Positions 8,788 through 15,301 of a stretch of 18,044 bases of DNA are shown piece after piece (position 1 is the stretch's first letter; every line of letters starts with the position of its first letter). The stretch is from DAOSWM01 sp035380045 (GTDB taxonomy: Bacteria > Bacteroidota > Bacteroidia > Bacteroidales > Tenuifilaceae): NCBI GenBank assembly GCA_035380045.1, contig DAOSWM010000059.1:1-18044 (forward strand), written 5' to 3'. The translations under genes were made by a program, and so were the position numbers. The notes below the pieces were generated by a model. It did not search any database and had not been told where the DNA came from. It was given only the letters and a program-made list of their open reading frames with translations.

Positions 8788-9746
8788 AATGGCAGCTCGC
8801 TCAGCTCAACGTTTCCTCCGGAAACAATTACTCCAACCTTCCGCTTCTCAAATTTTTTCGGATTATCCATTATAGCCGCCACTGGTACTGCCGACGAGGG
8901 TTCGATAACTATTTTCATCCGCTCCCAAACCAAGCGCATGGCTTTAACAATCGACTCCTCCGAAACCGTTAGTATTCCATCGGTTAACCTTTTAATTATT
9001 GAGAAAGTTAAAGGGCATAATGAAGTTCTTAATCCGTCGGCAATGGTATTTGGATTTACCGAAGGATACAGCGTGTTATCACGAACCGAGCGGAACGCAT
9101 CATCGGCATTTATGGGTTCAGCTCCGTAAACTGAAATATTTGGATTGAATCCTTTCGTGTAGGTAAGTGTGCCCGAGAAAAGTCCGCCACCGCCCACTGG
9201 AGCAACAACAATGTCGAGATTTGGAATTTCTTCGAGAAGCTCGAGCGACGCAGTTCCCTGTCCACAAATCACGTTGAAGTTATCGTACGGATGGATAAAG
9301 GTTGCGCCGGTTTTCAGCTTAACTTCCTCCAGAACTCGCTCCCTGTCGGCTTGGGTTGGCTCGCAGGTGGTAATATTTGCGCCGTAACCCTCAACCGCTT
9401 TCCTTTTAACGCCAGGGGCGTTAGCAGGCATTACAATGTACGATGGAATTCCTCGAATTGCAGCAGCCAGAGCCAAAGCTGCAGCATGGTTCCCCGAGCT
9501 GTGCGTGCAAACACCCTTCTTTGCTTCCTCATCGGAAAGCGAAAAAATGGCATTCGATGCGCCACGGAACTTGAATGCTCCAACGCGCTGGAAATTTTCA
9601 CACTTAAAAAAAACTTCGCAGCCCAGCGTTTGGTTAACCAACCTTGAGGTTAAAACCGGAGTTTTGTGGGCATACAGCTTTACCGTTTGGTATGCAGCTT
9701 CAATATCGCTCCTTGTGGGAGCGGTTAGGTGTTTAGTTTCTTGCAT
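8784..9746 (-). CDS. PLP-dependent serine/threonine dehydratase or serine racemase (fold type II)
   Basis: 320 residues, the length of single-domain catabolic threonine ammonia-lyases, L-serine dehydratases and serine racemases; the C-terminal ACT domains of biosynthetic IlvA are absent. The cofactor lysine is Lys59 in GAFKFRGA. The SSGNHA substrate/carboxylate loop is at 83-88, the phosphate-binding GGGGL at 185-189, and the C-terminal SGGNVEL motif is present. Expected chemistry: alpha,beta-elimination of L-serine or L-threonine to pyruvate or 2-oxobutanoate plus ammonia in the cytoplasm; racemase activity is possible. The ATG at 9746 (MQETKHL) is preferred to one 13 codons upstream because the family alignment begins near it. 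It overlaps the end of the preceding gene by 14 bases, which suggests co-transcription and translational coupling. Confidence 0.92.
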   Translation of the reverse strand: MQETKHLTAPTRSDIEAAYQTVKLYAHKTPVLTSRLVNQTLGCEVFFKCENFQRVGAFKFRGASNAIFSLSDEEAKKGVCTHSSGNHAAALALAAAIRGIPSYIVMPANAPGVKRKAVEGYGANITTCEPTQADRERVLEEVKLKTGATFIHPYDNFNVICGQGTASLELLEEIPNLDIVVAPVGGGGLFSGTLTYTKGFNPNISVYGAEPINADDAFRSVRDNTLYPSVNPNTIADGLRTSLCPLTFSIIKRLTDGILTVSEESIVKAMRLVWERMKIVIEPSSAVPVAAIMDNPKKFEKRKVGVIVSGGNVELSELPF

Positions 9747-10518
9747 TTTTTTCAGATGAAGAACCTGTTTTTTTGTACTCCTCAAACTTATCTAAAATTC
9801 TTTTGTGTACCTCGTACTCGCTGGCAATCAGTAGGAAGCCCTCTGTAAAATCGCAGAATTCCATGAACCGAATGGCATCAATCTCATCGAGTCCTGTTAG
9901 CTTGTTAATTTGCTCAACCGAGAATTTTTTAAGAATTATATCCCATTTTATCTCCTCATGCCGTTTCATCTCAATTTTCTCCTTCTGCAGGCTTATCCAG
10001 TCCTTGCCAAACATAAACCCGCTGGTTGTTTGAGGTAGATTTTTTAGGTCCATCTGCTTAATGGCTTTCTGGAAGTACACCTCAATGCGTTCCTGCATAA
10101 TTTCCTGCTCCGATTTGGGCAGCTCCATCCTTGCAACTTCACGAATAAACCGCTGGTACGAGCCAAACCGGGTAATTCGTACTTCGCGAATTTCATAAAT
10201 TCGGGGAACCAGTTTTATGGGAAAGTAAAGCGAATCGGAAGAAAACTGCCCCCACGATGGGATTCTCATTTCGTGGTAACCAAGGGCGCTAATAAGTAGC
10301 GTATCGCCAACAGAAACCGGTATTTTGAAGTAGCCTAACATGTCGGCGGTGGTGCCAACCCGTTGTCCGAGGTTCATGGCGTGTGCCAATGGCACCGGAT
10401 TGCCGTTCACGGCATCAACCAGCTGGAAATGGATAACGGGAATTGTATCCCTACCAGCAGCCTGACCGGCTGAATGTAAGACCAGTGAAAGGAAAAGGAT
10501 CGCTGTAAACTGCTTCAA
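9733..10518 (-). CDS. Secreted carboxypeptidase-regulatory-like domain protein, TTG start
   Basis: 261 residues. A signal peptide (about 1-20, ending near AGQA) is followed by a carboxypeptidase D regulatory-like/CNA-B-type beta domain (about 27-115) with the typical segments VDAVNGNPVPLAHA, GYFKIPVSVGDTLLISALGY, and then a charged, helical C-terminal half (about 130-261) without recognisable catalytic residues. The phylum uses such domains in periplasmic or outer-membrane proteins. The start must be the TTG at 10518: in-frame TAA and TGA codons lie just upstream, no ATG lies between, and the next Met (about residue 48) would lose the signal peptide. A TAAATTTG promoter motif 19 bases upstream supports this. 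Function unknown; the tie to the dehydratase is only positional. Confidence 0.82.
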   Translation of the reverse strand: MKQFTAILFLSLVLHSAGQAAGRDTIPVIHFQLVDAVNGNPVPLAHAMNLGQRVGTTADMLGYFKIPVSVGDTLLISALGYHEMRIPSWGQFSSDSLYFPIKLVPRIYEIREVRITRFGSYQRFIREVARMELPKSEQEIMQERIEVYFQKAIKQMDLKNLPQTTSGFMFGKDWISLQKEKIEMKRHEEIKWDIILKKFSVEQINKLTGLDEIDAIRFMEFCDFTEGFLLIASEYEVHKRILDKFEEYKKTGSSSEKNARN

Positions 10519-10537
10519 TTCAAAATTATTTTCGATT

Positions 10538-10545
10538 CAAATTTA
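10538..10545 (-). promoter_or_regulatory. Bacteroidota -7 element for the TTG-started secreted protein and dehydratase
   Basis: TAAATTTG on the minus strand matches TAnnTTTG exactly, 19 bases before the TTG start at 10518. No convincing TTTG -33 box lies at the usual distance. It would make the 9733-10518 gene and the overlapping dehydratase a two-gene unit separate from the S9 peptidase upstream. Confidence 0.55.
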
Positions 10546-10576
10546 ACAGTATGTTGCGAATAAATGAATTTTTAAC

Positions 10577-10609
10577 GGGTTGGTTAACTTTTTTTAACTG
10601 GGTTGGTTA
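10577..10609. repeat. Short direct repeat at the end of the S9 peptidase gene
   Basis: GGGTTGGTTA occurs at 10577-10586 and 10600-10609; the second copy includes the reverse-strand stop codon of the peptidase. Between them GTTAA and TTAAC arms could form a small T-loop hairpin. This is weak as a terminator because it has no GC-rich stem. Confidence 0.4.
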
Positions 10610-13030
10610 TTTCGTTTTTTTTCCCTTCAACCACTTCTCTAACCACGTATCCATTTCCCAAGCAGTGTGTAATACCGATTGGCGTGACTGGTATCCATGG
10701 CTTTCGAACGGAAGCATTACCATTCGGGCGGTGCCGCCGTGTCCCTTTATTGCTGAGTACATTCGTTCGGTTTGCATGGGGAAAGTCCCGCTGTTGTTAT
10801 CATCCTCACCATGGATGAAAAGAATAGGAGTTTTCAGTTTGTCGGCGTGCATAAATGGCGACATTCTATTGTAAACTTCGGGTGCTTCCCAGTAGGTTCG
10901 TTCTTCACCCTGAAAACCAAATGGAGTGAGCGTGCGGTTGTAAGCTCCGCTTCTGGCAATTCCGGCTGCAAACAGATTACTGTGTGCTAGCAAGTTGGCA
11001 GTCATGAATGCTCCGTATGAATGTCCTCCAATTGCAATTCTGCTTGGATCGGCAATGTTTTGATCAACTAGAAAATCAACAGCAGCCTTTGCGTTAGCAA
11101 CAATTTGTTCAACAAATGTGTCGTTGGGTTCAAGCGTATCCTTTTTTACAACTGGCATTCCAATCCTGTCGAGAACTACGTATCCACGTGCAACCCACAT
11201 TACAGGTGAAAGTCGGGTTGGACGAATAAACCTGTATGGCGAATCCTTTACCTGATTTGCAAGTTTTGGATCAGAAAATTCTTCGGGGTAAGCCCACATT
11301 AAAACGGGTAATTTTTTCGAACCCTTCTTGTAACCTGCCGGTAAATAAAGTGTTGCCGAAAGTTCAATTCCATCTTCACGAGTGTATTTAACCAGCTCTT
11401 TCTGAACATCCTTTAGCTGTGGGTATGGATGCGGGAATTGGGTAAACGCTGCAATTTTTTTCTTCTTCGTGTCTCTAATAAAGTAGTTTGGCTGATCAGC
11501 TTCCGACTCACGACTGGTAAGGATTTTATTCTCTTTTATATTCAAAACTGATACCAAATATTCGTAGTATTGATCCTCGCATTGCCAAATTCGTTTTGGT
11601 TTTTGCGTGCTGATTTCAAACTCATCAAAGAAAGGGAAGCTTCCTTTTGGTGAAGCGCCTTGACCCGAAAGGAAAAGTTTGTTTTTTTTATCGTCTGTTA
11701 ATAAAACGTTGAATCCTTGTTCGTTTGTTTCTATTAGGAATCGTCCGGGATCGGAGTACAAATCCTGCCACGATCTGTCCCAAATAACTTCCTTTGGTTC
11801 CTCAATGTTCGATGGGTTAAAGAAGCTGGTAACTGATCTGCGCCCGTCGTACCAACGCTCGTAAACAACTGCAAGTTGATCCCAGCCCCAAGTAATTCCT
11901 GCATACCGCAGATTTAACGAGAGGAATGGAGTTGGCTTATCCTTGAATGGAGCATCGAGTTTGTACAGTAAATCGCGGATTTCGGCAATCTTCTTCGGAT
12001 CGCCTTCGTCCTGTGCCTCAACCCAAACAACGGTTGCCGGAGCATCTGCGCGCCACTGGAAATTTCGTGGCCCCGTTCGCACTGCGCTAAATCCCTGCGG
12101 GATTTCTTCTGCCAAAGGAGTTTCGGCTAGCTTCTTGAAAAGTTTCCCTTCGCTGGTCCAAATTTCAACCCAGGTTGGAAACCGGTAGTACGGAACAACG
12201 TATGAGAATGGTCTCATAATTTGTTCAACAAGAATATATTCGCCGCTAGGTGAAACTTCGAAACTTGTTATTATTCCCGGGTTTCCAATCATTGTTGGTT
12301 CCTCGTTCTCCTTTACCATCATGATGCAGCTGGTTGCGTAGTGCTCAAATGCTCGCTCATCGTCGAGATCTTTTAGCAAATCCTGATAGGTGCGCACAAG
12401 CGCAGATTTTCCGGAAGTTTCCTGAACCGATGGACCTTCAGGTAGTTTCGATTGCTGATGAAAAGGCTCTCTATATAAAACTCTTGATGCGAAGTAAATT
12501 GAATTCCCGATGGGCGACCATTCTACTGGGCTGGATACCAGCGCATCGTGGAGATTTTTAGCCCAAAGTTTTGATTTTCCGGTTGCAACATCTGTAACCC
12601 AAAGTTCAATGGTTGAATCCTGATAAACTACAATTGCCAACTTCTCGCCATTGGGCGACCACCGAAACTGTTTAATATTACCATTTTCTGGTAAATCTGA
12701 AACAGGAAATTCCTCTTTGCTTTCAATCTTTTTTAAAATCAACTTATCGTAAAAGCGGGCACGACTTTCTCCGTAGTTATCTGGATCGATTCTAACGCCG
12801 GCCAGCTTAAGTTCGGGTTTTGCCAAATCGGAAATATCAGGCATTTCCTGCGGGTAAGCTAAAACAACAAAAGTTTTAGTTGGATTTATCCTGAGAACCG
12901 GAAACGATGGCGCTTCAATAATATCCTTGAGTTCTTTTGGAGGTTCCATGTAGCGGGTTGGTTCCTGTGCCATAACCGAAAATTGTGTAAGCGTTACTAT
13001 AATTAGGATTTGTGTGAGTTTTTGTTTCAT
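10607..13030 (-). CDS. Secreted S9 family serine peptidase, glutamyl endopeptidase-like (S9D type)
   Basis: 807 residues: signal peptide (about 1-21, SVMA then QEP), a long beta-propeller domain (about 30-560) with WSPNGEKLAI and EVSPSGEYILVE blades, then an alpha/beta-hydrolase domain. The catalytic triad is visible: Ser671 in GGHSYGAFMTAN, Asp744 in HGEDDNNSG, His778 in ESHGYQSR. Opening segments such as PPKELKDIIEAP and LAKPELKLAGVRID, and the stretch GIARSGAYNRTLTPFGFQ, recall plant chloroplast glutamyl endopeptidase and bacterial relatives; I recognise this from memory, not from a search. Family members cleave short peptides that fit past the propeller. The signal peptide puts this one in the periplasm or outside, so peptide scavenging is likely; Glu specificity is inferred. 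It has its own TACTTTTG promoter motif 25 bases upstream. Confidence 0.92.
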   Translation of the reverse strand: MKQKLTQILIIVTLTQFSVMAQEPTRYMEPPKELKDIIEAPSFPVLRINPTKTFVVLAYPQEMPDISDLAKPELKLAGVRIDPDNYGESRARFYDKLILKKIESKEEFPVSDLPENGNIKQFRWSPNGEKLAIVVYQDSTIELWVTDVATGKSKLWAKNLHDALVSSPVEWSPIGNSIYFASRVLYREPFHQQSKLPEGPSVQETSGKSALVRTYQDLLKDLDDERAFEHYATSCIMMVKENEEPTMIGNPGIITSFEVSPSGEYILVEQIMRPFSYVVPYYRFPTWVEIWTSEGKLFKKLAETPLAEEIPQGFSAVRTGPRNFQWRADAPATVVWVEAQDEGDPKKIAEIRDLLYKLDAPFKDKPTPFLSLNLRYAGITWGWDQLAVVYERWYDGRRSVTSFFNPSNIEEPKEVIWDRSWQDLYSDPGRFLIETNEQGFNVLLTDDKKNKLFLSGQGASPKGSFPFFDEFEISTQKPKRIWQCEDQYYEYLVSVLNIKENKILTSRESEADQPNYFIRDTKKKKIAAFTQFPHPYPQLKDVQKELVKYTREDGIELSATLYLPAGYKKGSKKLPVLMWAYPEEFSDPKLANQVKDSPYRFIRPTRLSPVMWVARGYVVLDRIGMPVVKKDTLEPNDTFVEQIVANAKAAVDFLVDQNIADPSRIAIGGHSYGAFMTANLLAHSNLFAAGIARSGAYNRTLTPFGFQGEERTYWEAPEVYNRMSPFMHADKLKTPILFIHGEDDNNSGTFPMQTERMYSAIKGHGGTARMVMLPFESHGYQSRQSVLHTAWEMDTWLEKWLKGKKTK

Positions 13031-13055
13031 TGCCTGAGGTTTTTGTGGTACTAAA

Positions 13056-13063
13056 CAAAAGTA
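13056..13063 (-). promoter_or_regulatory. Bacteroidota -7 element for the S9 peptidase gene
   Basis: TACTTTTG on the minus strand fits TAnnTTTG and lies 25 bases before the ATG at 13030. A clear -33 TTTG is not seen at 19-21 bases. The short leader is like the others in this window. Confidence 0.55.
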
Positions 13064-13134
13064 AGAAAATATTGATTACTGAAGACTTTGATTTTTTTGA
13101 AACAAGATGGAACGCAGAGGACGCAGAATAGACG

Positions 13135-13164
13135 CTTGCCTGCCGAAGCGGCAGCTCAGGCAGG
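13135..13164. repeat. Palindromic hairpin element nested in another repeat
   Basis: CTGCCG (13140-13145), loop AAG, CGGCAG (13149-13154) form a stable stem. CCTGCC (13139-13144) can alternatively pair with GGCAGG (13159-13164). The element sits inside a GATGGAACGCAGA...ATTTACGC tract that, at the second copy (13321 onward), continues without such a hairpin. Confidence 0.65.
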
Positions 13165-13251
13165 GATTTACGCTAATTTTTTGAACCACAATAGCAACTG
13201 TAGGCACAGCAGAAAAAAAGACTTTCCAATTTAACTACCCAAGGCAAACGG

Positions 13252-13293
13252 CCGCTCGTACTTTTGACTTTCCATCGTCCGCTCGTACTCTTG
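13252..13293 (+). repeat. Direct repeat CCGCTCGTACTyTTG
   Basis: Two 15-base copies, 13252-13266 and 13279-13293, differ at one base and are offset by 27 bases. A shared GACTTTCCA string also recurs nearby. No function is evident. Confidence 0.55.
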
Positions 13294-13431
13294 CGGGCAT
13301 GGAAACGTCGGGTTTAGGAAAGATGGAACGCAGATAGCGCAGATTTAGCTGATTTACACGGATTTTTTTGTCACAAGAGGCCTGTCACAAACTGATTGGG
13401 TGATTGAATGATTTTAACCATTCTGTTATAC

Positions 13432-13470
13432 CCTGCTTGCTCTACCTATCGTTAGACAGGCGCAGGCAAG
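13432..13470. repeat. Inverted-repeat element with CCTGCTTGC / GCAGGCAAG arms
   Basis: CCTGCTTGC (13432-13440) and GCAGGCAAG (13462-13470) flank an inner CCT...AGG half-palindrome (CCTATCGTTAGACAGG). The same arms recur at 13582-13590 and 13592-13600 with only one base between them, so these look like full and shortened versions of one palindromic element. Confidence 0.5.
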
Positions 13471-13520
13471 TGTGTTTGCGCCGAGTTACTCTGTGGTGAA
13501 AAGGAGCGAAGCGACTGACA

Positions 13521-13549
13521 TAATTCGTGATAATTCGTGTGGTTCGTGG
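13521..13549 (+). repeat. Phased TTCGTG triplet
   Basis: TAATTCGTG at 13521-13529 and 13531-13539, then GGTTCGTGG at 13541-13549, repeat with exact 10-base spacing, about one helical turn. Similar strings are dispersed in Bacteroidota genomes (recollection). Confidence 0.5.
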
Positions 13550-13591
13550 ACAGAAAAGAGGAATGTTGAATGGTTGAATGACCTGCTTGCT

Positions 13592-13646
13592 GCAGGCAAG
13601 TTGAATGATTGCACTTCGACCCTTCGGCTATGCTCAGGGCATCGCA
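13592..13646 (+). repeat. 55-bp direct repeat, copy 1 (left of gap)
   Basis: Identical over 55 bases to 13747-13801. It starts with GCAGGCAAG, contains CTTCGACCCTTCGGC and TGCTCAGGGCATCGCA, and runs straight into the Ns. An inverted CCTGCTTGC arm precedes it at 13582-13590. Confidence 0.9.
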
Positions 13647-13746
13647 NNNNNNNNNNNNNNNNNNNNNNNNNNNNNNNNNNNNNNNNNNNNNNNNNNNNNN
13701 NNNNNNNNNNNNNNNNNNNNNNNNNNNNNNNNNNNNNNNNNNNNNN
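13647..13746. other. Assembly gap of exactly 100 N
   Basis: Unknown sequence. A run of 100 is a common placeholder length, so the true distance is not known. Identical 55-bp flanks point to an unresolved tandem or longer repeat array. Confidence 0.95.
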
Positions 13747-13801
13747 GCAGGCAAGTTGAATGATTGCACTTCGACCCTTCGGCTATGCTCAGGGCATCGC
13801 A
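13747..13801 (+). repeat. 55-bp direct repeat, copy 2 (right of gap)
   Basis: Identical to 13592-13646. It continues into AGCTCAGTGTGACAAAAT, which would be the next part of the unit and is hidden by the gap in copy 1. Confidence 0.9.
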
Positions 13802-13914
13802 GCTCAGTGTGACAAAATTGCAAACTGCCCACTGAGAATTGCCAACTGAGTACTTGGATTTTGATGAAATAAAAACGGATTCTGCTGATAAAAAATTCTT
13901 CCCGGTTGATTGTT

Positions 13915-13947
13915 TTTGCGCTTCAGATAATCCGACAGCTACATTTG
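13915..13947 (+). promoter_or_regulatory. Bacteroidota promoter for the DUF1566-Spy-CotH-kinase cluster
   Basis: TTTG (13915-13918), 21 bases, then TACATTTG (13940-13947): both the -33 and -7 boxes of the phylum's primary promoter are present with accepted spacing. The -7 box ends 29 bases before the ATG at 13977 and lies inside the apparent N-terminal extension of that frame, which rules the extension out. Confidence 0.75.
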
Positions 13948-13976
13948 TTGCAGTAAGTAACTTTAAAAATACAGCA

Positions 13977-15257
13977 ATGGAACGATTAAAATTTTTTCGA
14001 ACTGCAATTTCGGTTTTATCGCTAGTGATAATGCTGATGCTAAGTACAACAGGATGTGAAAAAGAACCGAATGACGGTAATAATGATGATTTACCATCAA
14101 TTACCGGTTATCCGATTGTTGGTACAAACCAAACTACTTTCTACAATAATAGCGACGAAATTAGCCAACCATCTGCTGGACAATCATTCTACGGCCAAAA
14201 TGCAACTTACATTGGGAATGCTCCATCGTATAAGGATAATGGCAACGGAACAGTTACCGATTTGGTAACCGGATTGATGTGGACACAAAGTCCCGACATG
14301 GATGGCGACGGCGATATTGATTACGATGATAAAATGTCGTACGACGAAGCCGTAGCCAACGCCTTAAGTTTCAATCTTGCCGGATACACCGATTGGCGAT
14401 TGCCAACAATAAAAGAGCAATACTCGCTAATAATGTTTAGTGGTAAAGATATTTCTCCAGAATCAACAGATGGAAATACTCCCTTTATTGATACTGATTT
14501 TTTCGATTTTGGCTACGGCGATATCGATGCGGGCGAACGAATTATCGATGCGCAGTTTGCAACATCAACCCTGTACGTTAGCACAACAATGGATGGGAAC
14601 GAAACCATGTTTGGAGTAAACTTTGCCGACGGGAGAATTAAAGGTTACCCAACCAGTCCGATGCCCGGACAAACCGAAGGGAAACAGTTCTATGTTCTTT
14701 ATGTGCGAGGAAACACAACTTATGGCATTAATGATTATGCTGATAATGGCGATGGAACAATTACCGATAACGCAACCGGATTGATGTGGATGCAAGAAGA
14801 TAGTGGCACTCCAATTTCGTGGGAGAATGCGCTATCCTATGCAGAAAATTTTGAATTTGCAGGATATTCTGATTGGCGACTTCCTGATTCCAAAGAACTG
14901 CAAAGTATTGTTGATTATTCACGTTCGCCTTCAACCAGCGGAACAGCTGCAATCGATCCGTTATTCAGTTGCACCCAAATTGAGAACGAGGCAGGTCAGG
15001 CCGATTTCGCATTCTACTGGACTAGCACAACCCACGCCGATAGTTCGCCAACTCCCGGAGGAAGCGCAGCATATGTGAGTTTTGGCAGGGCGCTTGGATA
15101 CATGTTCGGTGAATGGATTGATGTTCACGGCGCAGGCGCGCAGCGTAGCGATCCAAAGGAAGGCGATCCGAATATTTACCCTTACGGTTTCGGCCCTCAG
15201 GGCGATGCAATTCGTATAAACAACTTTGTTCGGCTTGTAAGAAATGTTGGAAATTAA
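13977..15257 (+). CDS. Tandem DUF1566 (Lcl C-terminal) lipoprotein with EF-hand-like loop
   Basis: 426 residues from the ATG at 13977. The frame is open from 13839, but the promoter lies inside that extension and the lipoprotein signal starts at MERLKFF. Hydrophobic residues 10-26 lead to Cys27 (STTG-C) with acidic residues after it (EKEPND), compatible with a surface-exposed Bacteroidota lipoprotein. Two DUF1566 copies follow: NGNGTVTD...GLMW (about 87) to GYTDWRLP (136-143), and NGDGTITD...GLMW (257) to GYSDWRLP (296-303). Inside copy 1, residues 107-118 (DMDGDGDIDYDD) fit a 12-residue EF-hand calcium loop. DUF1566 folds are linked to carbohydrate or collagen binding (Legionella Lcl), so a surface-binding role is inferred. 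First gene of a same-strand cluster; 44 bases separate it from the next. Confidence 0.9.
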   Translation: MERLKFFRTAISVLSLVIMLMLSTTGCEKEPNDGNNDDLPSITGYPIVGTNQTTFYNNSDEISQPSAGQSFYGQNATYIGNAPSYKDNGNGTVTDLVTGLMWTQSPDMDGDGDIDYDDKMSYDEAVANALSFNLAGYTDWRLPTIKEQYSLIMFSGKDISPESTDGNTPFIDTDFFDFGYGDIDAGERIIDAQFATSTLYVSTTMDGNETMFGVNFADGRIKGYPTSPMPGQTEGKQFYVLYVRGNTTYGINDYADNGDGTITDNATGLMWMQEDSGTPISWENALSYAENFEFAGYSDWRLPDSKELQSIVDYSRSPSTSGTAAIDPLFSCTQIENEAGQADFAFYWTSTTHADSSPTPGGSAAYVSFGRALGYMFGEWIDVHGAGAQRSDPKEGDPNIYPYGFGPQGDAIRINNFVRLVRNVGN

Positions 15258-15301
15258 TTGTATGATATTTCAATAATAGAAACCACAAAAAAATTGAAGT
15301 C

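Larger units (their letters stand above)
13084..13838. repeat. Non-coding repeat island with an assembly gap
   Basis: No credible gene lies between the S9 peptidase and the DUF1566 lipoprotein. The stretch is a mosaic of short repeats. AGATGGAACGCAGA occurs at 13105-13118 and 13321-13334. The 9-mer GCAGGCAAG occurs at 13462-13470, 13592-13600 and 13747-13755, and as its reverse complement at 13135-13143. There are hairpins, a CCGCTCGTAC pair, a 10-base-phased TTCGTG triplet and a 55-bp direct repeat around 100 Ns. Several parts, such as CGCAGATTTAGC-type and AATTCGTG-type strings, look like the dispersed intergenic repeats of many environmental Bacteroidota; that is from memory. Open frames here cross the Ns or consist of the repeats and are not genes. 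Confidence 0.8.

Noticed and set aside
9291..9759. Plus-strand open frames opposite the dehydratase
   Set aside because: They are shadows of a well-conserved minus-strand enzyme gene and show no family features.
10577..10609. Terminator after the S9 peptidase gene
   Set aside because: The possible stem (GTTAA/TTAAC) is short and AT-rich, so it is reported only as a direct repeat.
13452..13832. Open frames across the N gap on both strands
   Set aside because: They exist only because Ns carry no stops; the rest is repeat sequence with no protein-like pattern.
13084..13838. CRISPR array in the repeat island
   Set aside because: Repeats are of different kinds, lengths and spacings, with no regular repeat-spacer pattern and no cas genes.
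13839..13976. 46-residue N-terminal extension of the DUF1566 lipoprotein
   Set aside because: A TTTG-N21-TACATTTG promoter lies within it, and the lipoprotein signal starts at the ATG at 13977.
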